A stretch of DNA of 64,000 nucleotides from Candidatus Pedobacter colombiensis (GCA_029202485.1 CP119313.1:1612001-1676000); one strand, 5' to 3'; counted from the stretch's first letter, positions 24,530 through 33,064 are shown. Notes: generated by a model from the letters alone, not told the origin. A program made the numbers and translations.

Positions 24530-25975
24530 ATGAAGGATTCAGGAACGGGTAATTCAAGAAGAAATTTTATAAAAACGACTGCATTGGCAGCCGCAGGATT
24601 TATGATCGTACCCCGCCATGTACTAGGCGGCAAGGGCTTTCTGGCTCCAAGTGATTGGTTGATGGTTGCAGCCGTAGGCGCAGGAGGAAAAGGACAAAGT
24701 AACATCGCCAATATTTATAAAGGGGGTAAATCTGAAATCGCATTTTTATGTGATGTTGATGATAGAAGAGCTGCCAATTCTGTAAAAAGCTTTCCAAAAG
24801 CAAAATATTACAAAGATTATCGTGAAATGCTGGATAAGGACAGCAAAAATATAGATGCAGTAGTTGTCTCTACTCCGGATCATAACCATGCTATGATTAC
24901 AATGGCTGCAATGCAGCTGGGTAAACATGTGTATGTAGAAAAGCCTTTAACCCACGATATTTACGAGGCCCGTAAGCTTACAGAAGCCGCCAATCGTTAC
25001 CAGGTAGTTACCCAAATGGGTAATCAGGGTTCGTCGGGTGATGGAGTTAGACAGTTGCAGGATTGGATGGATGCCGGGGTAATTGGAAAGGTAGAAAATG
25101 TGTATTGCTGGACAGATCGTCCATCATGGCCTCAAGGTATTTTATGGCCATCCACAAATGGCGAAATCCCTAAAGAGCTGGATTGGGACCTATGGTTGGG
25201 CAGTGCACCTTATAAACCTTATATCGAGAAGTTGGTTCCCTTTAACTGGAGAGGCTGGTGGGATTATGGTACTGGTGCAATAGGCGACATGGGCTGTCAT
25301 TTGGTTGAACCTCCTTTTAGAATATTAGGGCTCGACACGCCAATTGATGTACAATGTAGCGTAGGTAGTCTTTATGTGGATGAATTTAAAAGAGGATATT
25401 TCCCGGATAGCTGCCCACCCTCAAGTCATGTCATCATGACCTTTGAGAAAACTAAAAAGACCAAAGGGAATTTACAGATCCACTGGATGGATGGAGGTAT
25501 AAAACCCGCCCGTCCGGAAGAATTGCTCCCTAATGAGCCTTTTGGTGCTAATGGCGTACTTTTCGAAGGAACAAAAGGTAAAATGATGTGTGATACATAT
25601 GGGGCAAATCCACGTTTATTACCCCTGACTAAAAATGCCGAGGATCGTACTAAAAAACGTGTTGAACGCGTACCGGGTGGGGTAGATGGCCATTATTGGC
25701 AATGGGCAGAAGCCGCTATTGCCGGTTACGGAAAAATAAAACTAAGTTCGCCATTCGAAATTGCAGGGCCACTTACAGAAACCCTTTTAATCGCGAATTT
25801 AGCCATCAGAGGTACTGATGTGCAGAAGCCAAAGGAAAATGGCAAAGGCTTTACTTATCCCGGAAGAGATATTAAATTACTTTGGGATAAGCAAAACCTT
25901 AGGGTTACGAACTTTGATGATGTGAATCAATTTGTGAAGCGTGAATACCGCAAGGGTTGGAGTTTAGGAGTATAA
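24530..25975 (+). CDS. Tat-exported Gfo/Idh/MocA-family oxidoreductase (2 of 3)
   Basis: 481 residues with a twin-arginine signal (NSRRNFIKTTALAAAGFMIV, then PRHVLGG), clearly paralogous to the enzyme at 20291. NAD(P) motif AAVGAGGKGQSNI, substrate-lysine motif YVEKPLTH, and GTGAIGDMGCHLVEPPFRIL in the C-terminal domain. Longer than enzyme 1 by inserts in the C-terminal half. It starts 6 bp after the DUF1080 remnant and 104 bp after the intact DUF1080 gene, and is followed after 15 bp by the third enzyme. A role in forming or resolving 3-keto-sugars in the periplasm is inferred. Confidence 0.88.
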   Translation: MKDSGTGNSRRNFIKTTALAAAGFMIVPRHVLGGKGFLAPSDWLMVAAVGAGGKGQSNIANIYKGGKSEIAFLCDVDDRRAANSVKSFPKAKYYKDYREMLDKDSKNIDAVVVSTPDHNHAMITMAAMQLGKHVYVEKPLTHDIYEARKLTEAANRYQVVTQMGNQGSSGDGVRQLQDWMDAGVIGKVENVYCWTDRPSWPQGILWPSTNGEIPKELDWDLWLGSAPYKPYIEKLVPFNWRGWWDYGTGAIGDMGCHLVEPPFRILGLDTPIDVQCSVGSLYVDEFKRGYFPDSCPPSSHVIMTFEKTKKTKGNLQIHWMDGGIKPARPEELLPNEPFGANGVLFEGTKGKMMCDTYGANPRLLPLTKNAEDRTKKRVERVPGGVDGHYWQWAEAAIAGYGKIKLSSPFEIAGPLTETLLIANLAIRGTDVQKPKENGKGFTYPGRDIKLLWDKQNLRVTNFDDVNQFVKREYRKGWSLGV

Positions 25976-25990
25976 TTTTAAGCAGAAAAG

Positions 25991-27073
25991 ATGTCGTTAG
26001 CAATAAAGAATCTTCGGATACTGGTGGTAGGCTGTGGTAATATGGGCGCGTCCCATGCCACAGCTTACCATACGCTGAATGGATTTGAAATATGTGGTCT
26101 TGTATCTACAGGTAACAGCAAGGTCATTTTGAATGAGAAGCTGGGAGGTGGCTATGCCTTGTTTAATGATTATTATGAGGCACTGGCGCAGACCAAACCT
26201 GATGCGGTCTGCATTTCAACTTATCCAGATACACATGAGGCTTTTGCCATCAAAGCGATGGAAAATGGTGCGCATGTATTTATAGAAAAGCCATTGGCTG
26301 ATTCTGTTGAAGGAGCCGAACGTGTCGCAGATGCAGCGAAGCGCTACGGTAAGAAACTGTTGATAGGTTATATTTTGCGTTATCATCCTTCCTGGGAGCG
26401 CTTTATTGCCCTTTCATCAGATATGGGCAGACCACTGGTGATGCGAATGAACCTGAACCAGCAGAGTCAGGGAGCCAAATGGACCGTACATCGAAACCTG
26501 ATGAAAAGTCTAAGTCCAATCGTAGATTGTGGGGTTCATTATATTGATGTGATGTGTCAGATGACGCGGTCGAAGCCTTTACAGGTAAGTGCGATAGGGG
26601 CAAGGCTCAGTGATGATGTGCCTGAGGGAAACTACAACTACGGGCAACTTCAAATTCGCTTTGAAGATGGTTCTGTGGGCTGGTATGAAGCGGGTTGGGG
26701 TCCAATGATGAGCGAAACGGCTTTCTTTGTGAAAGATGTGATCGGGCCAAAAGGCTCGGTATCCATAGTTGCGAAGGTAGCAGGTGCGGCAGGTAAATCT
26801 GATGAGGTGGGTGCGCATACCAGGACCGAGTCGATCAGGGTTCATTACGCTGATCTGGATGAAGCAGATAAATTTTCAAAACCCGATACCTGGATTGACC
26901 TTGCAGACGAACCCGACCATCAGGAGCTTTGTAATCGCGAACAACGTTATTTTTTAAAGGCTATTTTAGAGCATATTGATTTAACAGAACCTACAGCTGA
27001 TGCGATAAACAGCTTAAAAATTGCCTTTGCATGTGATGAGTCTGTTAGAACAGGGGCAATCATAAAGTTGTAA
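25991..27073 (+). CDS. Cytoplasmic Gfo/Idh/MocA-family oxidoreductase (3 of 3)
   Basis: 360 residues, no signal peptide. Rossmann motif ILVVGCGNMGASH, substrate motif FIEKPLAD, and the C-terminal SPIVDCGVHYIDVMCQMTRS motif with the catalytic-type Asp/His. Being cytosolic, it could reduce an imported keto-sugar with NAD(P)H, closing a pathway begun by the exported enzymes. Last gene of the cluster; an AT-rich inverted repeat lies 10 bp downstream. Confidence 0.87.
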   Translation: MSLAIKNLRILVVGCGNMGASHATAYHTLNGFEICGLVSTGNSKVILNEKLGGGYALFNDYYEALAQTKPDAVCISTYPDTHEAFAIKAMENGAHVFIEKPLADSVEGAERVADAAKRYGKKLLIGYILRYHPSWERFIALSSDMGRPLVMRMNLNQQSQGAKWTVHRNLMKSLSPIVDCGVHYIDVMCQMTRSKPLQVSAIGARLSDDVPEGNYNYGQLQIRFEDGSVGWYEAGWGPMMSETAFFVKDVIGPKGSVSIVAKVAGAAGKSDEVGAHTRTESIRVHYADLDEADKFSKPDTWIDLADEPDHQELCNREQRYFLKAILEHIDLTEPTADAINSLKIAFACDESVRTGAIIKL

Positions 27074-27083
27074 TGATTCTAAA

Positions 27084-27113
27084 AATTTTATTGTTAATTA
27101 GGTCAATAAAATT
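27084..27113 (+). terminator. Candidate AT-rich terminator after the Gfo/Idh cluster
   Basis: Perfect 10-bp inverted repeat AATTTTATTG (27084-27093) and CAATAAAATT (27104-27113), ten-base loop, followed by CCTCTTT. The stem is AT-rich and the T-run short. Confidence 0.45.
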
Positions 27114-27247
27114 CCTCTTTAAACAATATTATATGGTGATTGGATGATAAAATAGTCAGAACCGTTGAGTTTAATTTGAATAAAGGTAATTCCATTTTAG
27201 CTTTTGAGCTTTGCTGAAATGAGTGTTAAACTTTATGGAAATTAGAT

Positions 27248-28108
27248 ATGAAACAGTTTAGAGTATTACAATCCATTATCCGGAGGGATTCTGACTCAGT
27301 AGAGCGGTATTTAAATGATATCGGTAAAATAAACCTGCTCAGTATGGAAGACGAAGTTCGTTTAGCCGGCAGGATACGCAAAGGAGATGCCGGGGCATTG
27401 CAACAGCTGGTTAAAGGCAATTTGCGTTTTGTGGTTTCAGTGGCGAAGAAATATCAGGAGCGTGGATTGAAGTTAAGTGATTTAATCAGTGAAGGTAATA
27501 TTGGTTTGATAAAAGCCGCAAAGTATTTTGATGATACCAAAGGGTTTAAATTTATTTCTTTTGCGGTGTGGTGGATCCGGCAGTCTATTTTGCTTGCCAT
27601 TGCCGAACAGAAGCGTCTGGTGCGTTTGCCTGTTAATCAGGTAGTCGCAATTGATACCATCAATAGGGCAATAATCGCCTTAGAGCAAAAGTTGGAAAGA
27701 ATGCCAACCGCTGAAGAGCTGATCTCTTATACTTCGTTATCAGCAGATAAGATTTTTCGTTACATAAATAGCACGGTTAACCCTTATTCATTACATCACA
27801 TTGTAGATGAAAAAAACGGTTTTACTTTATTAGATACAATTGACGACAAAAGTATCCCAAAGAGTGATCACCTTACTTTTACCACATCATTATTGGTGGA
27901 CCTGAATAGGTCATTAAGTATTTTACCTAAAAGGGAGCAGAAGATACTGATGCTGTTTTATGGTATCAATGGTTACCCGCAAACGAGCCTGGATGATATG
28001 GAGCCTATTTTTAATTTAGGTAGAGAACGGATCAGAAAGCTGAGAGATAAGGCACATAAAACGCTTAGTCTAAATTGTGGCGATACGCTGTCTGATTACC
28101 TTAATTGA
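27248..28108 (+). CDS. RpoD-like group 1/2 sigma-70 factor, divergent paralogue
   Basis: 286 residues, the compact size of the Bacteroidota housekeeping sigma factor. Region 1.2 (SVERYLNDIGKINLLSMEDE), region 2 (GNLRFVVSVAKKYQERGLKL; GFKFISFAVWWIRQSILLAI; EQKRLVRLPVN) and region 3 are well kept. Region 4 differs: the recognition part reads NLGRERIRKLRDKAHKTLSL, where RpoD has ...TRERVRQIKEKALRRL, and region 4.1 (LPKREQKILMLFYGINGYPQ) is followed by a degenerate segment. This suggests an alternative primary-like sigma factor rather than RpoD itself. Single gene. Promoter preference is inferred to differ at the -33 element. Confidence 0.85.
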   Translation: MKQFRVLQSIIRRDSDSVERYLNDIGKINLLSMEDEVRLAGRIRKGDAGALQQLVKGNLRFVVSVAKKYQERGLKLSDLISEGNIGLIKAAKYFDDTKGFKFISFAVWWIRQSILLAIAEQKRLVRLPVNQVVAIDTINRAIIALEQKLERMPTAEELISYTSLSADKIFRYINSTVNPYSLHHIVDEKNGFTLLDTIDDKSIPKSDHLTFTTSLLVDLNRSLSILPKREQKILMLFYGINGYPQTSLDDMEPIFNLGRERIRKLRDKAHKTLSLNCGDTLSDYLN

Positions 28109-28183
28109 GCAGGCAGATAGGGCTTAAATCCTATCAGAAATAATCATAGACGAATAAAAATATCCCTGTTTCATAAAAATTCA

Positions 28184-28214
28184 TTTGGTGAAAATCCAAT
28201 AATTATTAACTTTA
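28184..28214 (+). promoter_or_regulatory. Promoter of the histone-like gene
   Basis: TTTG (28184-28187), 19-base spacer, then TAACTTTA (28207-28214), one mismatch from TAnnTTTG. Start of transcription would be near 28221, about 38 bases before ATG 28259. Confidence 0.6.
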
Positions 28215-28258
28215 GAGCGTTATATCGTATATTTAAAAATCTTAAACGAAAGAAAAAC

Positions 28259-28435
28259 ATGGAAAAATTTTCAAAACTTAAAGAATTAATTGCTGGCATC
28301 GAGGCAGATGCAGACAAATTTTATAATTCAGGTAATGGTGCTGCAGGTACAAGAGTACGTAAAGCAATGCAAGATCTTAAAGGTTTAGCACAAGAAATTC
28401 GTACTGAAGTAACTGAAAAAAAGAATGCAAAATAG
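28259..28435 (+). CDS. Histone H1-like small DNA-binding protein
   Basis: 58 residues: MEKFSKLKELIAGIEADADK, then FYNSGNGAAGTRVRKAMQDL, then KGLAQEIRTEVTEKKNAK. This matches the short Hc1/histone-H1-like proteins common in Bacteroidota, with the invariant AAGTRVRKAMQDLK core. They are abundant, helical, basic-patched proteins thought to bind DNA. It has its own good promoter and a strong terminator, consistent with high expression. Confidence 0.85.
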   Translation: MEKFSKLKELIAGIEADADKFYNSGNGAAGTRVRKAMQDLKGLAQEIRTEVTEKKNAK

Positions 28436-28454
28436 TATTCTTTGATCATTATAG

Positions 28455-28488
28455 GAAAGGCCCGCATATTGTGGGCCTTTCTTTTTTT
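28455..28488 (+). terminator. Strong Rho-independent terminator before dinB
   Basis: GAAAGGCCC (28455-28463) pairs with GGGCCTTTC (28473-28481); inner bases GCA/TGT extend the stem. Seven T residues follow (28482-28488). The dinB start codon is only 5 bases further on. Confidence 0.92.
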
Positions 28489-28493
28489 AGCTT

Positions 28494-29594
28494 ATGGAGC
28501 ACATAGAGAAAAAGCAATACCGTAAAATAATTCATATTGATATGGATTCATTTTATGCTTCCGTAGAGCAAAGGGATAACCCTGAGCTGCAAGGGAAGGC
28601 TATTGCTGTTGGTGGTTCTCCTGAAGGAAGAGGTGGAGTTGTAGCGACTGCGAGCTATGAAGCCCGGAAGTTCGGCGTGCATTCGGCCATGTCGTCCAAA
28701 CAAGCGCTAAAATTATGTCCGCATCTGATCTTTGTTTATCCCAGATTTGCGGCCTATAAGGAAGTGTCCAGGCATATCCGCGAAATTTTTCATCGTTATA
28801 CAGATTTGATACAGCCTTTGTCTTTAGATGAAGCTTATCTGGATGTTACAGATGATAAGCTTGGCATTGGCTCTGCCATTGACATTGCTAAAGAGATTAA
28901 AAAGGCGATTAAGGAAGAACTGCAATTAACCGCTTCTGCAGGAGTTTCGATCAATAAGTTTGTTGCAAAAATCGCGTCCGATATGAATAAGCCAGATGGC
29001 TTAACCTTTATTGGCCCTTCAAAGGTTGAAAAGTTTATTGAGCAGTTGCCTGTCGAAAAATTTTATGGAGTAGGGAAGGTGACAGCAGCAAAAATGAAAC
29101 TTAGGGGCTTGCACTATGGATCAGATTTAAAAAAGTTATCGGAAACGGAACTGGCAAATTTGTTTGGAAAGAGCGGTCTCTTCTTTTATAAGATTGTAAG
29201 AGGGATAGATAACCGGCCTGTTGAGCCCAATCAGGAAACTAAATCAATAGGTGCTGAAGATACCTTTTCTGCTGATTTAATTGAATTGGAAGAAATGAAC
29301 ACCGAATTGGAAAAAATTAGCCGGTTGGTATTCAAACGAATGAAACAGTATGACTTGTGTGGTCGGACGGTGACTGTGAAAGTTAAGTATAGCGATTTCA
29401 AGCAAATCACAAGGAGTAAATCCTTTGCCGAAGGGGTCACAACCTTTGAGCAAATTTTTGATATTGCCAAAACCCTATTAGCCGGTATTGATTTTACCGA
29501 TAAACGGGTAAGACTTCTTGGTGTTTCGGTCTCGAATTTCGAAAACCCGTCGGGAACGGATGGAATTATTTACCAACCTCGGTTGTTCCCCTGA
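28494..29594 (+). CDS. dinB: DNA polymerase IV (Y family)
   Basis: 366 residues, normal for DinB. Palm motifs: IIHIDMDSFYASVEQRDNPE (first catalytic Asp), SLDEAYLDVT (Asp-Glu pair), SAGVSINKFVAKIASDMNKP. The helix-hairpin-helix thumb (FYGVGKVTAAKMKLRGLHYG) and little finger are complete. There is no C-terminal beta-clamp motif of the strict QxxLxLF form; the tail reads IIYQPRLFP, which may be a variant (QPRLF). It performs translesion synthesis past damaged bases. The start lies 5 bp behind a terminator, so transcription must either read through or begin within that hairpin. Confidence 0.95.
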   Translation: MEHIEKKQYRKIIHIDMDSFYASVEQRDNPELQGKAIAVGGSPEGRGGVVATASYEARKFGVHSAMSSKQALKLCPHLIFVYPRFAAYKEVSRHIREIFHRYTDLIQPLSLDEAYLDVTDDKLGIGSAIDIAKEIKKAIKEELQLTASAGVSINKFVAKIASDMNKPDGLTFIGPSKVEKFIEQLPVEKFYGVGKVTAAKMKLRGLHYGSDLKKLSETELANLFGKSGLFFYKIVRGIDNRPVEPNQETKSIGAEDTFSADLIELEEMNTELEKISRLVFKRMKQYDLCGRTVTVKVKYSDFKQITRSKSFAEGVTTFEQIFDIAKTLLAGIDFTDKRVRLLGVSVSNFENPSGTDGIIYQPRLFP

Positions 29595-29640
29595 CCTTAT
29601 AAAATATTTTAACTTACCTTTGTGGTCTAGAGATAAGATT

Positions 29641-29868
29641 ATGGGGCTGCCAATGCGTATTACATATAAGGATACAGATTACGTTTACGAGATATTAAAT
29701 AGTACTGCTATTAATAAAGAGACAACTGAGCTTCACATCAGTTTTGATGGGCAGGAAGTTATTTTAATTAAAGATGAAAAAAATATTTGGATTGAGGGAA
29801 CGCATAAAGTTGAACCACAATTGGCCCAAGCGTTGGGGAGGTCTGTGTCTCTGAGGTTTAGAATGTAG
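29641..29868 (+). CDS. Conserved small hypothetical protein
   Basis: 75 residues from ATG 29641 (MGLPMRITYKDTDYVYEILN); ATG 29653 is another option. The open frame extends upstream into dinB but a TACCTTTG -7-like element at 29615-29622 places transcription start near 29629, which favours the shorter protein. No signal peptide; the composition is that of a small beta-rich cytoplasmic protein (ELHISFDGQEVILIKDEKNI). Not recognised further. Confidence 0.65.
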   Translation: MGLPMRITYKDTDYVYEILNSTAINKETTELHISFDGQEVILIKDEKNIWIEGTHKVEPQLAQALGRSVSLRFRM

Positions 29869-29997
29869 TTTAATGAAATTAAGCCGGTGATTAATAAAAT
29901 ATTTTTTTTATAAATTCGACAAAATACACTAAATTGTATAACATTATCAGGTGATGGTAATGAGTTGTTTTTTAAGAAATCTTTTTATTTAAACACT

Positions 29998-30591
29998 ATG
30001 AAAAAATTATTCTCCTTAATTGCGATCTTGGGTTTATGTGTAAACTTAAGTATGGCACAATCGGCTGCAACATCTACAGCTCCACAGCAGCCAGCGAAAA
30101 CCAAAGCTGCCGCTAAAAAAGAAGCCACTAAGGCTAAAGCCGCAACAAAAACTGCTGCAGAAAAACCGGCTGCTGCTGCAGTAAAGCTTAAAAAAGATGG
30201 TACACCTGACAAGCGGTATACTGCTCCAAAGGAAACGGCAAAAGAAGCAACTGCCACAACCAAAAAAGCTGCAACTGAAAAAGCTGCAGCTGCGGGAACT
30301 GCAGCAGTTCCTGGGATGAAAAAAGATGGCACACCTGACAAGCGTTTTAAAGCAGCTAAAGGGGCAACAGCAGCTCCAGCAGCAGCGGCGGGGGCAACTG
30401 CTACAAAAGCAGCTACTACAGCAAAAACAGCACCTGCTGCTGCGGCATCAAGTGCCAAAAATTATGTCCCTACGGTTGATAGGAGCTTAAAAGGTCCGAA
30501 CGGCGAGGAAGTTTTAACTGGTCCTCGTGGCGGAAAATACTACATTAATAAAAATGGCAATAAAACATATATCAAAAAAGAGGCTCAATAA
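29998..30591 (+). CDS. Secreted Ala/Lys-rich protein with PBCV-type basic-adaptor motif
   Basis: 197 residues from ATG 29998 (the longer frame begins at a TTG). A signal peptide (MKKLFSLIAILGLCVNLSMA) is followed by a low-complexity Ala/Lys/Thr region containing two copies of KKDGTPDKR (near residues 64 and 110). The last 45 residues are ordered: VDRSLKGPNGEEVLTGPRGG, then KYYINKNGNKTYIKKEAQ. The GPRGGKYYINKNGNKTYI motif resembles the short basic adaptor domain first noted in chlorella-virus proteins. Such proteins may bind anionic polymers in the periplasm; the role is not known. A very strong terminator follows. Confidence 0.75.
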   Translation: MKKLFSLIAILGLCVNLSMAQSAATSTAPQQPAKTKAAAKKEATKAKAATKTAAEKPAAAAVKLKKDGTPDKRYTAPKETAKEATATTKKAATEKAAAAGTAAVPGMKKDGTPDKRFKAAKGATAAPAAAAGATATKAATTAKTAPAAAASSAKNYVPTVDRSLKGPNGEEVLTGPRGGKYYINKNGNKTYIKKEAQ

Positions 30592-30607
30592 TCCCTTTTT
30601 GTAATTA

Positions 30608-30650
30608 AATACAACAAAAGGCCGGATAACTTCCGGCCTTTTGTTGTATT
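30608..30650. terminator. 19-bp perfect-stem terminator
   Basis: AATACAACAAAAGGCCGGA (30608-30626) pairs perfectly with 30632-30650 around a five-base loop. A- and T-rich arms make it active on both strands. It ends 22 bp before the osmC-like start codon. Confidence 0.92.
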
Positions 30651-30672
30651 TTGGGGTTTCTATTTATTATTT

Positions 30673-31074
30673 ATGGCAGAGCACCAAATTACAGCAATTA
30701 CAGAGTTAGATCGATCTCATTATAAAACCAAAGTATATTCTGGCGGACATTTTATTTATTCAGATGAACCGGAAGATCTTGGGGGTACGGACGAGGGGAT
30801 GGCCCCTGCGGCATTATTGCTGGCTAGTTTGGGTAGTTGTACTGCCATCACAATAAGAATGTATGCAGATCGGAAGAATTATAAGCTGGACTACATTAAA
30901 ATCTCGCTTGCTATTTGTAATGAAGAAGAAATGAGCAAGGAAACCACAATAATCAGGAGTATTGAATTTTCAGGCGATTTAACCGCGGAGGAGCGTCAAC
31001 GTTTATTTGTCATTGCAGATAAATGTCCGATACATAAAATGTTAAGTAACCCTATAAAAATAGAAACCAGCTAA
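30673..31074 (+). CDS. OsmC-family peroxidase-like protein
   Basis: 133 residues with the two conserved cysteines of OsmC/Ohr proteins: C56 in LASLGSCTAITIRMYADRK and C118 in VIADKCPIHKML. Family members reduce organic hydroperoxides using a Cys pair. This form (YhfA-like with GGTDEGMAPAALLLASLGSC) is the general OsmC type rather than Ohr. Monocistronic; its ATG is 22 bp behind a terminator, leaving almost no room for a separate promoter. Confidence 0.88.
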   Translation: MAEHQITAITELDRSHYKTKVYSGGHFIYSDEPEDLGGTDEGMAPAALLLASLGSCTAITIRMYADRKNYKLDYIKISLAICNEEEMSKETTIIRSIEFSGDLTAEERQRLFVIADKCPIHKMLSNPIKIETS

Positions 31075-31131
31075 GCTTGTTTTTAACGACCATATACAAT
31101 TTAGTACTATAAATATACTAATTAGTACACT

Positions 31132-31503
31132 TTAGTTTCCGGGAGCCAATTGTGCCCTAACTTTGGTTATCAGATGATCTATGTCGAAAGGTTTGGAAAG
31201 AAAGTCGTTTGGGGAGCCGGGTAGCTTTAAAAAGCTTTGCAAATTGTGAGTTGCAGATATCATCACGATAGGTATATATTTAAATATGGCATGAGATTTT
31301 ATGGCTTTGCAAATTTCTCTGCCATCCATTCCACCAAGCATAACGTCTAATAAGATAAGGTCGGGCCGGATAGAAGAGATTATATTTAATACATTTCGTC
31401 CGTTTGTTAAGGTAGAAACTTCATAACCTTCATCTTCTAGTATGATTTTGATAACTTCAACGATCTCCTTGTCGTCATCAACTGCCAATATTTTTTTAGA
31501 CAT
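31132..31503 (-). CDS. Single-domain response regulator (CheY-like receiver)
   Basis: 123 residues from ATG 31503 (a GTG lies one codon upstream). The acidic pocket is VDDDKE (D9-D11), phospho-acceptor D53 in LILLDVMLGG, switch Ser/Thr in MISATHNL, and Lys in DFLSKPFDIDHL. There is no output domain, so it works by protein contact or phosphotransfer. No kinase is adjacent. Confidence 0.9.
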   Translation of the reverse strand: MSKKILAVDDDKEIVEVIKIILEDEGYEVSTLTNGRNVLNIISSIRPDLILLDVMLGGMDGREICKAIKSHAIFKYIPIVMISATHNLQSFLKLPGSPNDFLSKPFDIDHLITKVRAQLAPGN

Positions 31504-31652
31504 CACCGTAGCTCATTTATTAGTTAGTCCTATACTATTTGTGTGCCACATATGAAAGAAGGAAAATAAAACTATTAACAATCGAAATATTTAAAATTTG
31601 AATGCTAAATTTATTAGCATATTTGTATTGTTAATTGTTTAAAAAAAGTTTA

Positions 31653-33023
31653 ATGTTGTACGCTGTTGTAGATATTGAGACTACCGGTGGCTTTGCCTCG
31701 GGAAATGGAATTACAGAGATTTCTATTTTGGTGCATGATGGGCAAGGCGTTGTAGATACCTTTGAAACCTTGATTAATCCTGAACAGGATATCCCTGCTT
31801 ACATTGAGTCGCTTACCGGAATTAGCAATGATATGGTTGTCGCCGCTCCTGTATTTAAAGCCGTCGCTGCTCAGATTTACGAATTGCTGCATGATAAGAT
31901 ATTTGTAGCGCATAATGTGAATTTCGATTTTTCCTTCGTGAGGCACCAGCTGATGCAGTGTGGGTATGAATTAAATAGCAGGAAGTTATGTACAGTTCGA
32001 TTAAGCAGAAAAATATGGCCTGGACATGGTTCTTATAGTCTGGGTAAGCTTTGTGCTGCTCGGGGTATCTCTTTAAACAATAGGCACCGTGCCGGGGGCG
32101 ATGCTGCAGCTACAGCCATATTGTTAACGCGGTTGATTGCCGATGATGCTGAAAATATCATCGCCCAAACGCTAAAGAAGTTTTCGAAGGAACAAGCATT
32201 ACCCCCTAATTTACCGAAAAGCCAGATAGATCGTTTACCTTCTGTACCTGGAGTTTATTATTTTAAAGATCAGAAAGGAAAGGTGATTTACATTGGTAAA
32301 GCCAAGAGCATTAAAAAGCGGGTGTGTTCTCATTTTACAGGGAATAATGCTGGTAAACAGCGTCAGGATTTTCTCCAGCATATCTATACCGTAGACTTTG
32401 AGGTTTGTGGAACCGAATTGATGGCCTTTATATTGGAAGCCACAGAGATTAAACGTTTATGGCCCGAAAATAATCGTGCATTAAAGCGTCATGAGCAGAA
32501 ATATGGCTTATATCTTTTTGAAGATCAAAAAGGCTATATGCGGCTTGGTGTGGATAAATATAAAAAGCAGGCATCTGCCTTGTATAGTTTCAATACCCAA
32601 TTGGAGGGATATGATTTACTAAGACTTTTGATCAAGGAACATTTGCTTTGCGAGAAGTTGTGTTTTATACAGAAGAACCGTATCGCCTGTACCGGTCATG
32701 AAGAGGGGAGATGTAGTGGCGCTTGTGTAGGTAAGGAATCTGCTGCCGCTTATAATGTGAGGGTAAAATATGCGATTGAGTATTTAAAAACCTTGCTTCC
32801 GACTTTTGCGGTGATGGGCGAAGGGCGAACTGAAGATGAAAAGAGCTGTCTTTTGGTCGAGCAGGGTAAGTTTTATGGTATGGGATATATTTCTCATCAT
32901 ACTGATGTTGAGGGGATGGAAATGCTGAAGTCGGTGTTAGAGCCTTATCCCTCTGATGATTATATTTTAAATTTGATTATTAGCCATGTTCAACAATTCC
33001 CGAATAGAAAGGTCTTGATCTAA
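31653..33023 (+). CDS. DnaQ-type 3'-5' exonuclease fused to GIY-YIG (UvrC/Cho-like) endonuclease
   Basis: 456 residues from ATG 31653 (a TTG 18 bp upstream is rejected). The N-terminal DEDDh exonuclease has DIETTGG (D7, E9), HNVNFDFSFV (about 87) and HRAGGDAAAT (about 145). From about 198 comes a GIY-YIG nuclease: LPSVPGVYYFKDQKGKVIYI, then GKAKSIKKRVCSHF. A cysteine-bearing stretch follows (CTGHEEGRCSGACVG), as in UvrC/Cho relatives. Both active sites look intact. The fusion is known in several phyla and is taken to act in nucleotide-excision-type repair. The helix-hairpin-helix domains of UvrC are absent. Single gene. Confidence 0.9.
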   Translation: MLYAVVDIETTGGFASGNGITEISILVHDGQGVVDTFETLINPEQDIPAYIESLTGISNDMVVAAPVFKAVAAQIYELLHDKIFVAHNVNFDFSFVRHQLMQCGYELNSRKLCTVRLSRKIWPGHGSYSLGKLCAARGISLNNRHRAGGDAAATAILLTRLIADDAENIIAQTLKKFSKEQALPPNLPKSQIDRLPSVPGVYYFKDQKGKVIYIGKAKSIKKRVCSHFTGNNAGKQRQDFLQHIYTVDFEVCGTELMAFILEATEIKRLWPENNRALKRHEQKYGLYLFEDQKGYMRLGVDKYKKQASALYSFNTQLEGYDLLRLLIKEHLLCEKLCFIQKNRIACTGHEEGRCSGACVGKESAAAYNVRVKYAIEYLKTLLPTFAVMGEGRTEDEKSCLLVEQGKFYGMGYISHHTDVEGMEMLKSVLEPYPSDDYILNLIISHVQQFPNRKVLI

Positions 33024-33048
33024 AATATGCGTTTACAGTAATAAAAAT

Positions 33049-33064
33049 CGCAAATAGATTTGCG
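33049..33064 (+). terminator. Weak hairpin after the exonuclease gene
   Basis: CGCAAA-TAGA-TTTGCG, six-bp stem, followed by TGTTTA. Possible terminator of the exonuclease gene, upstream of the tRNA. Confidence 0.3.

Noticed and set aside
29985..30458. 157-codon minus-strand frame opposite the Ala/Lys-rich gene
   Set aside because: It is the mirror of Ala/Lys codon repeats (Ala/Val-rich product) with no own signals; the plus-strand gene has signal peptide, ordered C-terminus and terminator.
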